Origin: Leuconostoc palmae
GTDB taxonomy: Bacteria > Bacillota > Bacilli > Lactobacillales > Lactobacillaceae
Direction: 5' to 3'
Assembly: GCF_019656075.1 (NCBI RefSeq)
Contig: NZ_BPKZ01000004.1
Location: forward strand, 62,001 to 126,000
DNA: 64,000 nt
Part shown: positions 33,846 to 42,613 of the stretch, in pieces
Layout: each line of letters opens with the position of its first letter
Position numbering within the stretch: the stretch's first letter is position 1
Translations under genes and position numbers: made by a program
Notes under the pieces: generated by a model
Databases searched by the model: none
What the model saw: the letters and a program-made list of their open reading frames with translations, nothing else
What the model was told of the DNA's origin: nothing

Positions 33846-35285
33846 ATGAGTATTTTAAAAAAGTTTTTACTTGGTTTGGCAACGTTTGCTGCTTTTTTTG
33901 CTTTCGTTTCATCAATTCAAGCATCTCAACCCCACTATGTTATTACGACAGATGCAACATATGCACCATTTACATTTCAAGATAAAAATAATAATTATGT
34001 CGGTATTGAACAAGACATGATGCAAGCAATTGCTAAAAGAGAAGGTTTTACTTATACAATGAAGCCAATGAGTTTTAACTCAGCCGCTCAATTGGTTTCA
34101 AATGGTCAAGCAGATGGTATTATTGCAGGTATGTCTATTACACCAGAACGTAAAGAGGTTTATGATTTTGGTACACCATACTATAAAACTGGTGTTGCTT
34201 GGATAGTTAAAAAAAATAGTACGATTAAAAGTTTAGACGATTTAAAAGGTAAAACTGTTGCATTGAAAACAGGTACGGCAGCATCAGAATATGGTAAGTC
34301 ATTACAGGAAAAGTATGGTTTTAAAGTGAAGTATTTTAATGATACTGATACAATGTACAATGATGTCGCTGTAGGCAATTCAGCTGCAACTTTTGAAGAC
34401 ATGCCAGTGATTCAATATGCCATTAAAAATGGTATGAAACTTAAAATTATGAATGCGGACCATCCAGGAAACGCAGGTTATTATGGTTTTGCGGTTCAAA
34501 AAGGTAAAAATAAAGCGTTACTAGCCGATTTCAATAAGGGATTTGCTGCAATTAAAGCTGATGGCACTTATGACAAAATAACAGCTAAATATCTTGGAGC
34601 GACTCAACAAACATTTTCAGGCTCCCAACAAGATAATAGCTCTGTTTGGGGTATTCTAAAATCTAATAAGTCAGCTTTCTTAAAAGGATTATGGCAAACT
34701 GTTGAACTTACCATTATTGCAATCGTACTAGCCTCGATATGGGGTACGTTATTAGGCATTATGGGAGTTAGCGAATCTCAGTGGGTACGTGGTATCTCAA
34801 CGACAATTATTTATCTTTTCCGTGGGTTGCCACTAATGGTATTGGCATTCTTCATTTACATTGGTTTACCTGGTGTAACAGGGGTTAAAATACCTGCATT
34901 TACCGCGGGAATTATTACGTTGATTTTAAATGAAGGAGCCTACACAGGTGCCTTTGTGCGTGGCGGTTTTGAAGCAGTTGAACGAGGTCAAATGGAAGCA
35001 GCACGTTCACTTGGAATGAATTATAGTAGTGCTATGCGTAGAGTAATTATGCCTCAAGGATTACGAATCATGGTACCAAGTTTCATTAATCAGTTTATTA
35101 TTACGCTAAAAGATACCTCAATTCTATCAGCAATTGGCTTACTAGAATTGACGCAGACAGGAACCTTGATTGTTGCTCGAAACTCTCAAGGATTCCGTGT
35201 GTGGGCAATTGTAGCTGTTATTTATCTGATTGTAATTACATTACTTACTTGGTTAAGCAACTGGGTGGAAAAAAAGTTAAAATAG
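33846..35285 (+). CDS. Fused amino acid ABC substrate-binding protein/permease (GlnPH type)
   Basis: 479 residues. A signal peptide or anchor (about 1-30, LGLATFAAFFAFVSSIQASQ) precedes a family 3 binding domain (about 34-255; TDATYAPFTFQDKNNNYVGIEQDM, DGIIAGMSITPERK). A His/Glu-type permease domain follows (about 270-479; GTLLGIMG, FRGLPLMVLAFF, EGAYTGAFVRGGFEAVERGQMEAARSLGMNYSSAMRRVIMPQGLR). The fusion is typical of lactic acid bacteria. ATG 33846 has AAAGG upstream; the open frame from 33828 is less likely used. Confidence 0.93.
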   Translation: MSILKKFLLGLATFAAFFAFVSSIQASQPHYVITTDATYAPFTFQDKNNNYVGIEQDMMQAIAKREGFTYTMKPMSFNSAAQLVSNGQADGIIAGMSITPERKEVYDFGTPYYKTGVAWIVKKNSTIKSLDDLKGKTVALKTGTAASEYGKSLQEKYGFKVKYFNDTDTMYNDVAVGNSAATFEDMPVIQYAIKNGMKLKIMNADHPGNAGYYGFAVQKGKNKALLADFNKGFAAIKADGTYDKITAKYLGATQQTFSGSQQDNSSVWGILKSNKSAFLKGLWQTVELTIIAIVLASIWGTLLGIMGVSESQWVRGISTTIIYLFRGLPLMVLAFFIYIGLPGVTGVKIPAFTAGIITLILNEGAYTGAFVRGGFEAVERGQMEAARSLGMNYSSAMRRVIMPQGLRIMVPSFINQFIITLKDTSILSAIGLLELTQTGTLIVARNSQGFRVWAIVAVIYLIVITLLTWLSNWVEKKLK

Positions 35286-35300
35286 TATTTTCTAATACTG

Positions 35301-35333
35301 ACCTCCAATTCGTATAATGAATTGGAGGTTTTT
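35301..35333 (+). promoter_or_regulatory. Hairpin with T-run, inner TATAAT and sequestered coiA ribosome binding site
   Basis: ACCTCCAATTC (35301-35311) and GAATTGGAGGT (35319-35329) form a perfect 11-bp stem followed by TTTT. The loop contains TATAAT (35313-35318). The 3' arm holds GGAGG, the ribosome binding site of coiA. It can act as glnPH terminator, as a lock on coiA translation and as a promoter -10. The bases TTCGTATA also match 6 of 8 of the competence box TACGAATA. Confidence 0.7.
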
Positions 35334-36365
35334 ATGTTAATTGCAGTCAATACAACTAATCAGTACATTCAAGCACATGAGGCTGACAAAGAAAATACAT
35401 ATCGTTGTCCTAGTTGTTTGGAAACCGTTATGTTAAAAACTGGAGAAATCAAGCAACGTCATTTTGCTCATCTTGTCAGTTCAAATTGTAATACTTTAAG
35501 CGAAAATGAAACCAAAGAGCATTTGATGGGGAAATTACAAATTGCCAACCGACTTATGAGGCATGGGGAAGTTAAAATTGAGGCAGTTTTAAAAGGCATT
35601 AAGCAACGTCCTGATATATTGTTAGTAAAAAATAATAGAGTAATAGCAATTGAATATCAATGTAGTCCTATTTCAGAAAAACGGTTGAAAGAGCGTAATC
35701 AAGGATATGATACATTAAATATTGAGGTGATTTGGATATTAGGAGATAGCTATTACTTTAAAAATCTCACTCAAGCAACCATTATGAAATTTATCGATAG
35801 ACGTGAACAGCTGATTTTTTATCTAAGTAGCCGTCAAAAATTTTATTATAGAGGACAGTTTCAAAAAATAGATTTTCAACGACTTAATTTCATTGAGACA
35901 AACTATCCTTTACGAACTCAACCAGCTGATTATGTTATAAGGACAGTTGAAATTGAAAAACAACTTTATAAATTACAAACTCTTTTACTGCAAAAGAGAA
36001 TCGATAAAGCATTAGTAAATTATCTCTATCAAAATAAATTATCTTTGCTAAACGCACCAATATGGATTCATTGTGGTTCAACTTTTGGTTTAAAAATTGC
36101 GAATTGGCATTGGCGATTAATTGCTATTTCTTTATTGAGAGAAGTGGGAATAGGAAATAAAATAAGTTTAATTAAAGTTGTACAACAGCTTAAGTTATAT
36201 GTTCTCGGGACGTCAAATTATCAGACAAACCAGGTCTGTAGATTATTATCAGATCTTGAAAGATTGAACATTGTTAGAATAAAGGAATCAGATTTAATGA
36301 TAGTTAATCAATTTTCTTGGTATGACTCTTTTAGTGAAAAATTATCTAAAGTGAGAGAAAAGTGA
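35334..36365 (+). CDS. coiA: Competence protein CoiA
   Basis: A 343-residue nuclease-like protein needed for transformation in streptococci. It has an N-terminal CPSC zinc pair near residue 24 with CNTLSENETKEHL after it, and a PD-(D/E)xK-like core RPDILLVKNNRVIAIEYQCSPISEKRLKERNQGY (about 85-118). The C-terminal half is variable. ATG 35334 follows TTGGAGG by 5 bases; the frame is open from 35322 without a start signal. In streptococci it is under control of the competence sigma factor. radC is also in this window. Confidence 0.88.
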   Translation: MLIAVNTTNQYIQAHEADKENTYRCPSCLETVMLKTGEIKQRHFAHLVSSNCNTLSENETKEHLMGKLQIANRLMRHGEVKIEAVLKGIKQRPDILLVKNNRVIAIEYQCSPISEKRLKERNQGYDTLNIEVIWILGDSYYFKNLTQATIMKFIDRREQLIFYLSSRQKFYYRGQFQKIDFQRLNFIETNYPLRTQPADYVIRTVEIEKQLYKLQTLLLQKRIDKALVNYLYQNKLSLLNAPIWIHCGSTFGLKIANWHWRLIAISLLREVGIGNKISLIKVVQQLKLYVLGTSNYQTNQVCRLLSDLERLNIVRIKESDLMIVNQFSWYDSFSEKLSKVREK

Positions 36366-36385
36366 TAAAATAAGATATTATATTT

Positions 36386-36453
36386 AAGAAAGGCATATCA
36401 ATTTAGTTGGCTATAACATAGTAGAAACTATAATTGACGTTTAGCAAATTATG
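36386..36453 (+). promoter_or_regulatory. Displaced Shine-Dalgarno and stem-loop before pepF
   Basis: AAGAAAGG (36386-36393) lies 57 bases before the ATG at 36451, and a TAG at 36442-36444 excludes a longer protein. CAATTTAGTT (36399-36408) and AACTATAATTG (36426-36436) pair over 10 bp with one bulged base. The folded spacing is about 19 bases. Confidence 0.6.
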
Positions 36454-38250
36454 GGACAATTAAGTCGTGAAGAAGTACCTCAAGCATTAACTTGGGATTT
36501 GACGAGTATTTTTAATTCTGATGATGAGTGGGAGAAAGCCTTTGCTGAAGTAAAAGAAAAAGTAAATCATTTAACTAAATTTATGGGACATGTGGGTGAT
36601 TCGGCAGAAACATTGCTAAAAGCTTTGGAATCAAACTTATCTGTTGAACGTAGATTAGAAAAAGTTTATGTTTATGCTCATCAAATATACGATCAAGACA
36701 CGACAAATCAAAAATATGCTGGTTTTAATGCACGAGTGCAAGCGCTATGGGCTCAAGTAAGTGAAGCAACAGCTTATTTCCAACCAGAAATTCTAGATAT
36801 TCCAGATGATACGTTGAGCGACTATTTATCAACACCTAGTCTCAAAAAGTATAGGCATCTTTTTGAGGTAATATTAGCACAGAAATCACATACATTACCA
36901 GCTGATCAAGAAGCGTTATTGGCGGGAGCAAGTGATATTTTTAGTGCATCTGAGAATACATTCGGGGCACTAGATAATTCTGATTTGACTTTTGGCAATG
37001 TACATACTGAATCTGGTGAGGTAGTGCCGTTAACTAACGGTTTATACAGTCTGCTATTAGAGTCACAAAATAGATCACTTAGGAAAGAAGCTTTTGAAAC
37101 CTTATATGACAGTTACATTGGATTACAAAATACATTTGCATCAACTTTGTCATCGCATATTAAAGGGCATAATTTTCTAGCTAAGGTGCATCATTATCAG
37201 TCTGCTAAAGAGGCTGCTATTTTGCCACATAATGTGCCGACAAGTGTTTTTGAGACACTACGTAGTTCAGTAAATAGCCATCTACCTTTATTGCATAGAT
37301 TTGTGGCATTACGTCGTCGACTTTTGAATGTAGAGGATGTCCATAGCTATGATTTGTACGTGCCACTGGTAGCAGATATTGATTTTGATGTCTCCTATGA
37401 TAAGGCAAAAAATATTGTTCTTGATGCGCTATCACCATTGGGAGATGACTATATAAGCATTGTGAAAAGGGCGTTCAATGAAAGATGGATTGACGTTGTA
37501 GAAAATAAAGGGAAAAGAACTGGTGCCTATTCAAGTGGTGCGTATGATACCAATCCTTATATTTTGTTAAATTGGCAAAATAATTTGAATAATGTTTACA
37601 CTTTGGTACATGAATTGGGACACTCTGTTCATTCTTATTTCACTCGGAAAACACAAGATTATCATTATGGTGATTATCCAATATTTCTGGCAGAAATTGC
37701 ATCTACAACAAATGAGAGCTTATTAACAGATTATCTTTTGAAAACTAATAATGATCCTAAGTTTCAAGCATATGTATTAAACCAGTACTTGGATGGTTTC
37801 AAGGGAACAGTGTTCAGACAGACGCAGTTTGCTGAGTTTGAACACTGGATCCATGAACAATCTGCTGCTGGAGAAGCATTGACTGCTGATAAAATGAGTA
37901 ATTATTATGCAGAGCTTAATCAAAGATATTATGGTCCAGACTTGTTTCCAGATGAAGAAATTGCCTATGAATGGTCGCGCATTCCTCATTTTTATTATAA
38001 TTATTACGTCTACCAATATGCTACTGGAGAGGCAGCTGCTACAACATTGGCAGATCGTATTATTAACAAAAATGGAGCTGATTCATATAAAGATTATTTG
38101 AAAGCTGGCTCTTCAGATTATCCACTAAATGTTATTGCAAAAGCAGGTGTGGACATGGAGAGTGATACTTATTTAGAGCAAGCATTTGATGTATTCGAGT
38201 CTCGATTAACGCAGTTAGAATTGCTTTTAACAAAAACTAATGAACAATAA
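36451..38250 (+). CDS. pepF: Oligoendopeptidase F
   Basis: Cytoplasmic zinc metallopeptidase of family M3 that cuts short peptides. The zinc motif HELGH starts at residue 387, with the third ligand Glu in the FLAEIASTTNE segment that follows. The N-terminal REEVPQALTWDLTSIF is the family start. The 599-residue length is normal. No ribosome binding site is near the ATG (see the leader element). cdd follows 33 bases later and may be cotranscribed. Confidence 0.95.
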   Translation: MGQLSREEVPQALTWDLTSIFNSDDEWEKAFAEVKEKVNHLTKFMGHVGDSAETLLKALESNLSVERRLEKVYVYAHQIYDQDTTNQKYAGFNARVQALWAQVSEATAYFQPEILDIPDDTLSDYLSTPSLKKYRHLFEVILAQKSHTLPADQEALLAGASDIFSASENTFGALDNSDLTFGNVHTESGEVVPLTNGLYSLLLESQNRSLRKEAFETLYDSYIGLQNTFASTLSSHIKGHNFLAKVHHYQSAKEAAILPHNVPTSVFETLRSSVNSHLPLLHRFVALRRRLLNVEDVHSYDLYVPLVADIDFDVSYDKAKNIVLDALSPLGDDYISIVKRAFNERWIDVVENKGKRTGAYSSGAYDTNPYILLNWQNNLNNVYTLVHELGHSVHSYFTRKTQDYHYGDYPIFLAEIASTTNESLLTDYLLKTNNDPKFQAYVLNQYLDGFKGTVFRQTQFAEFEHWIHEQSAAGEALTADKMSNYYAELNQRYYGPDLFPDEEIAYEWSRIPHFYYNYYVYQYATGEAAATTLADRIINKNGADSYKDYLKAGSSDYPLNVIAKAGVDMESDTYLEQAFDVFESRLTQLELLLTKTNEQ

Positions 38251-38283
38251 TATTTAATAAATTTGTGATGTGATGAGGAAAAA

Positions 38284-38685
38284 ATGTTGGATAACAAAGC
38301 ACCAAAACAACTCAAAAATATTGCGCTATCAGCATTAGAAGAAACCTATACTCCTTACTCACATTTTCCTGTTGGGGCAGCTTTATTGACTAACAGTAAT
38401 GAAGTTTTTAAGGGTATTAATATTGAAAATGTTTCGTTTGGACTAACAAATTGTGCAGAAAGAACAGCTATATTTAGTGCAATAGCTCAGGGACATCGCA
38501 AATTTAAGGGACTTGTTATATCTGGTCGAACGCAGAAACCTATTACACCATGTGGGGCATGCCGCCAAGTAATGGTGGAATTTTTCGAACCTGATATGCT
38601 TATATGGTTGATTAATAATAAAGGTGATGAAATTTTAACTAATGTTGAGTCTCTAATGCCAGGTTCATTTAAATCGCTCAATTGA
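38284..38685 (+). CDS. cdd: Cytidine deaminase
   Basis: Converts cytidine or deoxycytidine to uridine in pyrimidine salvage. FPVGAALLT and NIENVSFGLTNCAERTAIFSA carry the substrate-binding Asn-Glu, the first zinc Cys and the catalytic Glu; PCGACRQVMVEF has the other two zinc Cys. The 133-residue length is that of the tetrameric Gram-positive enzyme. GATGAGGA lies 6 bases before the ATG. Confidence 0.95.
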   Translation: MLDNKAPKQLKNIALSALEETYTPYSHFPVGAALLTNSNEVFKGINIENVSFGLTNCAERTAIFSAIAQGHRKFKGLVISGRTQKPITPCGACRQVMVEFFEPDMLIWLINNKGDEILTNVESLMPGSFKSLN

Positions 38686-38719
38686 GCATAATAGCCGTTT
38701 GAAAATCGGAGGATTATTT

Positions 38720-39637
38720 ATGAAAAAAGTTTTAGTTTTTGATGGTATTGCACAAAAGGCGATTGATTACTTAAAAGAAAATAATTTAACAGTTGTGTCT
38801 AATAAACAAAGTCGTGACAGTGATTTTTTAGATAATCAGGATGCTGATGCGATCATTTTAATGATGCATCAAATAGCTGAACCAATATTAAATCAGTTGA
38901 ATAATCTTAAAATCATTGCGCGTTATGGTGTGGGGTATGATAATGTCAATTTAGAAGACGCTAAGTCACATGGTGTTGTTGTTACAAATACACCTGGTGC
39001 GAATGCGACAGCTGTTGCTGAGACTGCTGTTATGCATATGCTAATGGCGGGGAGATACTTTTATCAGGAACGGCAAAGTATTACAGGTGAATCTTTAAAA
39101 CCACAAAAAGGGCAAGAAATAACTGGTAAAACAGTGGGTATTATTGGCTTTGGTGCTATTGGACAAAAAATTGATGAATTACTTTCGGGTTTTAATGTCA
39201 ATATTTTAGCTTATGCACGCCATGCTAAAACAGTGAGAAATGGCAGAATGGCATCATTAGAAGAAATTTATAAACAGTCTGATTTTATTATTCTTGCCCT
39301 ACCCGCAACTCCTGAGACAACACATATGATTGATGAAACAGTTTTCAAGAAAATGAAAAATACTGCTGTACTTGTGAACATTGCACGTGGCGCAGTGATT
39401 GATGAACCAGCTTTAATTAATGCATTGCAAGATGGTGAAATAGCAAGTGCAGGTTTAGACGTGGTTACCGAAGAACCAGCGACTAAAGATAATCCTTTAC
39501 TTAAAATGCCTAATGTTTTTGTTACTCCTCATATTGCTGCTAAATCAATAGAAGCCTTTGATTCTGTTGGATTAGCAGCAGCTAAAGAGGTTGTAAGGGT
39601 ATTAAATAATGAGAAACCATTAAATCAAGTTAATTAA
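38720..39637 (+). CDS. D-isomer-specific 2-hydroxyacid dehydrogenase
   Basis: A 305-residue NAD-dependent dehydrogenase of the phosphoglycerate dehydrogenase type. The substrate-side IIARYGVGYDNVNLEDAKSHGVVVTNTPG is followed by the NAD motif VGIIGFGAIGQKI near residue 142. The catalytic Arg is in NIARGAV, and Glu and His are in VTEEPATKDNPLL and VTPHIAAKS. It is not the D-lactate dehydrogenase type. GGAGG lies before ATG 38720. The substrate is unknown. Convergent with the lacI-family gene. Confidence 0.85.
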   Translation: MKKVLVFDGIAQKAIDYLKENNLTVVSNKQSRDSDFLDNQDADAIILMMHQIAEPILNQLNNLKIIARYGVGYDNVNLEDAKSHGVVVTNTPGANATAVAETAVMHMLMAGRYFYQERQSITGESLKPQKGQEITGKTVGIIGFGAIGQKIDELLSGFNVNILAYARHAKTVRNGRMASLEEIYKQSDFIILALPATPETTHMIDETVFKKMKNTAVLVNIARGAVIDEPALINALQDGEIASAGLDVVTEEPATKDNPLLKMPNVFVTPHIAAKSIEAFDSVGLAAAKEVVRVLNNEKPLNQVN

Positions 39638-39669
39638 AAACAACTCGCTTATAGCGAGTTGTTTTTTTT
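39637..39669. terminator. Bidirectional terminator between convergent genes
   Basis: AAAACAACTCGC and GCGAGTTGTTTT pair perfectly around TTATA, with extra T on one side and A on the other. Confidence 0.92.
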
Positions 39670-40632
39670 CGGTTCATAAAGTTTGACTGGTAGTGGTTCA
39701 GTACTAATTTCTGGCGTTTGATAAATTTCAGCAAATAATACATCAATCAGTTTTGTAGCTGCTTCATGAATTGGCTGTACAATTGTTGGTAAATTTGGAT
39801 GTAGTGATTGTACGATCGGGGAACCATCATAGCCAACAATTATGACATCCTTTGGTACATTAAATCCAAGAGATTCCAACGTATTTTTAAGTTGAATAGC
39901 CATCACATCGTTATAAGCAAAGACACCATCTACTTTTTGGTTTTTAATATGATTAACAACACGCTCTATAACTTCTGAATCAGGTGTGCTATTTGAGTTG
40001 AATTCTAAGGTAACTACTTTTTGTTGATTACCAACAGCATCCATGAATCCGTCATATCTTTTTGTTGTCGGAGAAAGTGAGTTATCATTATCATTTAGCA
40101 CAAGTAGGTTTTTAGCCCCTTGTTTGAGTAAATAGTCGCCGGCTAAATAGCCACCTTGATAGTTATCTTCGCTAACTATTGGGACATTATCTGCTAAATG
40201 GCGATCGTAGGCAACAATTGGTAAGAATGCGTTTTTATAGTCTTCAATACCCAGATTATGTGATGATGTAATAATGCCTTCAACTTGGTTAGCAGCAAGC
40301 ATTTGTAAATATTGCTCTTCTTTTTCGATATTATTAGCACTTGTGGCAATAATCACTTTATAACCTTTTTCGAATAATTGTTGTTCAATTTCACTGGCTA
40401 AAGCAGTAAAAAATGGATTTTGGATGTTAGGAAATATTAGACCGATGAATTGTGAAGATTTTCCTTGTAGAGACCTTGCCATTGCGTTTGGTTGGTAATG
40501 AAGTTCACGCATAGCATCATGAACTTTATCAATTGTTTTTTGGCTCAATGAACCGTAGTTATTGATAACACGGGAAACTGTTGTTACAGAGACACCTGCT
40601 AGTTCAGCAACGTCACTTAATTTTGCAACCAT
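39649..40632 (-). CDS. LacI-family transcriptional regulator
   Basis: 327 residues. The N-terminal helix-turn-helix is KLSDVAELAGVSVTTVSRVINNYG, the hinge follows near residue 55 (MARSLQGKSSQFIGLIFPN), and the rest is a periplasmic-binding-like sugar domain. ATG 40632 has GGAGG 6 bases upstream; the frame opens earlier without a start signal. It is divergent from the mannitol dehydrogenase gene, so that gene is the likeliest target. The ligand is probably a sugar or polyol. It is not CcpA by its divergent ligand domain. Confidence 0.85.
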   Translation of the reverse strand: MVAKLSDVAELAGVSVTTVSRVINNYGSLSQKTIDKVHDAMRELHYQPNAMARSLQGKSSQFIGLIFPNIQNPFFTALASEIEQQLFEKGYKVIIATSANNIEKEEQYLQMLAANQVEGIITSSHNLGIEDYKNAFLPIVAYDRHLADNVPIVSEDNYQGGYLAGDYLLKQGAKNLLVLNDNDNSLSPTTKRYDGFMDAVGNQQKVVTLEFNSNSTPDSEVIERVVNHIKNQKVDGVFAYNDVMAIQLKNTLESLGFNVPKDVIIVGYDGSPIVQSLHPNLPTIVQPIHEAATKLIDVLFAEIYQTPEISTEPLPVKLYEPKKNNSL

Positions 40633-40720
40633 GGAAACCTCCAAATAATTTGTTTTCTTTAATCCATTATACACTTTTTTGTGAAAATTTAATGTTGCAT
40701 AATTTTCTCATAATTCTGCC

Positions 40721-40767
40721 TTGACAATAAAATTACAAAGGTTTAACATTGTCCATGTAAGTTAAAT
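40721..40767 (+). promoter_or_regulatory. Mannitol dehydrogenase promoter with operator candidate
   Basis: TTGACA (40721-40726) and TAACAT (40744-40749) are 17 bases apart. TTTAAC and GTTAAA form an inverted repeat across the -10 (about 40743-40767), a possible site for the divergent LacI-family regulator. Confidence 0.5.
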
Positions 40768-40795
40768 AGATCACAATAGAAGAGGAGAATTAATC

Positions 40796-41812
40796 ATGGA
40801 TGCATTAGTATTGACAGGCATCAAGTCATTAGAGTTGCAAGACATTGCACAACCAGAAGTAAAACCAAACGAGGTTAAGATTCACACAGCATTTGCTGGT
40901 ATTTGTGGTACAGACCATGCATTGTACGCTGGTTTGCCAGGTTCAGCACCTGCTGTACCTCCAATCGTTTTGGGACACGAAAATTCAGGTGTTGTTGCCG
41001 AAGTTGGTTCGGCTGTAACAAATGTTAAAGTAGGTGACCGTGTAACTGTTGATCCTAACATTTATTGTGGACAATGCAAGTTCTGCCGTACAGGACGTCC
41101 AGAATTGTGTGAACATTTGTCAGCTGTTGGTGTTACTCGTGATGGTGGTTTTGAAGAATATTTCACAGCACCAGCATCAGTTGTTTACCCAATTCCTGAT
41201 AATGTTTCATTGAAGTCAGCAGCTGTTGTTGAACCCATTTCATGTGCTGTTCATGGTATTAAATTATTGAAGGTTACACCATATCAAAAAGCTTTGGTTA
41301 TTGGTGATGGCTTCATGGGTGAACTTTTTGTACAAATTTTGCAAGCCTACGGTATTCACCAAGTTGACTTGGCAGGTATTGTTGACGAAAAGTTGGCAAT
41401 GAACAAAGAAAAGTTTGGCGCAAAGAATACATTTAACACAATGAAGGGTGACAAGATCCCAGATGGTGAATATGACGTTGTGATTGAAGCAGTAGGTATG
41501 CCACAAACACAAGAAGCTGCAATTGAAGCAGCAGCTCGTGGTGGACAAGTTTTGATGTTTGGTGTTGGTGGTCCTGATGCCAAGTTCGAAATGAACACAT
41601 ATGAAGTCTTCCAAAAGCAATTGACAATTCAAGGTTCATTTATTAACCCTAATGCATTTGAAGATTCATTGGCCTTGTTGTCATCAGGTAAGTTGAACGT
41701 TGAAGCATTGATGTCACACGAATTGGACTATAACACAGTTGACGACTTTGTTAATGGTAAGCTTGGCGTAGTTTCAAAGGCCGTTGTTAAAGTTGGTGGA
41801 GAAGAGGCATAA
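40796..41812 (+). CDS. mdh: Mannitol 2-dehydrogenase (zinc MDR type)
   Basis: Reduces fructose to mannitol with NADH, the classic electron sink of heterofermentative Leuconostoc. The 338 residues closely follow the Leuconostoc enzyme as I remember it. Catalytic zinc ligands lie in GICGTDH and GHENSG, and the structural zinc lobe CGQCKFCRTGRPELC has all four Cys. The NADH fold is in ALVIGDGFMGELFVQI. AGAGGAG lies 7 bases before the ATG. Codon use is strongly biased, as in gap, which suggests high expression. The membrane protein gene after it starts 4 bases later. Confidence 0.9.
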   Translation: MDALVLTGIKSLELQDIAQPEVKPNEVKIHTAFAGICGTDHALYAGLPGSAPAVPPIVLGHENSGVVAEVGSAVTNVKVGDRVTVDPNIYCGQCKFCRTGRPELCEHLSAVGVTRDGGFEEYFTAPASVVYPIPDNVSLKSAAVVEPISCAVHGIKLLKVTPYQKALVIGDGFMGELFVQILQAYGIHQVDLAGIVDEKLAMNKEKFGAKNTFNTMKGDKIPDGEYDVVIEAVGMPQTQEAAIEAAARGGQVLMFGVGGPDAKFEMNTYEVFQKQLTIQGSFINPNAFEDSLALLSSGKLNVEALMSHELDYNTVDDFVNGKLGVVSKAVVKVGGEEA

Positions 41813-41816
41813 TTCG

Positions 41817-42548
41817 ATGAACGCTAAAAACGTAGCACAGACGACATCTAAAACTGGTCGCACGCTGACGATTGGCGCTTCATTATCATATTTTGTGATT
41901 TCTTTGGTAATCAACGCGGCTGGTAATGTCTTAACAGTCGTTACAAGTCAAAAAATCCACCCAGCTTTTCTGGGTTCTGCTTATTGGACAGCCGCAGAGT
42001 CTGGTTTTAATAAAGCAGTATTTCAAGGATCAAACTTGATGCTTGGTTGGGTGTTTTTCATTGTAGGGGTTTTAATTGCCGTTTTAAATGTATTTTTACA
42101 AGGTTATTTCGATTGGAAAAAGTTTGTTGGTAATATAGCATTTATGGTGCCATTTTCAGTTCTAATTAGCTTTTTTGCGGGCCTGTTTTCACAAGTATTA
42201 CCTGAATCACATAGTCTCGTAACAACCGTAATTTACACGGTACTGAATTTTGTTGGCGTTGCGATGATTGCAATCGCTATTTCAATTTATCAGCGCACTA
42301 ATCTTGTATTACACCCAGCAGATGATTTAATGCAGATTTTGAGATTTAAGTATTTCAAAGGCTCTGCCGCTAAAGCGATGTGGGCGTCATATATTCCGCC
42401 AACAATTATTGGTATTATTGCTATTATTATCTTACCTGATTTTACCAATTATGGTGTCGGTACAGTGTTCGCATTTCTATTTCAAGGTGGCATTACGGGT
42501 TGGGGAGACAAAGCAATTTTTCCAAATCTTAAGCACCAAGGGATTTAA
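41817..42548 (+). CDS. YczE/YitT-like membrane protein cotranscribed with mdh
   Basis: A 243-residue protein with five or six membrane helices. SYFVISLVINAAGNVLTVVTSQ, GWVFFIVGVLIAVLNVFLQGYFDWKKFVGNIAFMVPFSVLISFFAGL and GITGWGDKAIFPNLKHQGI suggest a YczE/YitT-like fold, not a known sugar carrier. ATG 41817 has GAGAAGAGG upstream and lies 4 bases after mdh. Its place suggests a part in fructose or mannitol handling, which is inference. Confidence 0.6.
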   Translation: MNAKNVAQTTSKTGRTLTIGASLSYFVISLVINAAGNVLTVVTSQKIHPAFLGSAYWTAAESGFNKAVFQGSNLMLGWVFFIVGVLIAVLNVFLQGYFDWKKFVGNIAFMVPFSVLISFFAGLFSQVLPESHSLVTTVIYTVLNFVGVAMIAIAISIYQRTNLVLHPADDLMQILRFKYFKGSAAKAMWASYIPPTIIGIIAIIILPDFTNYGVGTVFAFLFQGGITGWGDKAIFPNLKHQGI

Positions 42549-42613
42549 TTATCATGAAGACGTGGAACAAAAGATAGTTCCGGCCTTTGCATTCTAAATT
42601 ATAGGAGCATATC

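Noticed and set aside
41264-41639. Three minus-strand frames inside the mannitol dehydrogenase gene
   Set aside because: Shadows caused by strongly biased codon use of a highly expressed gene.
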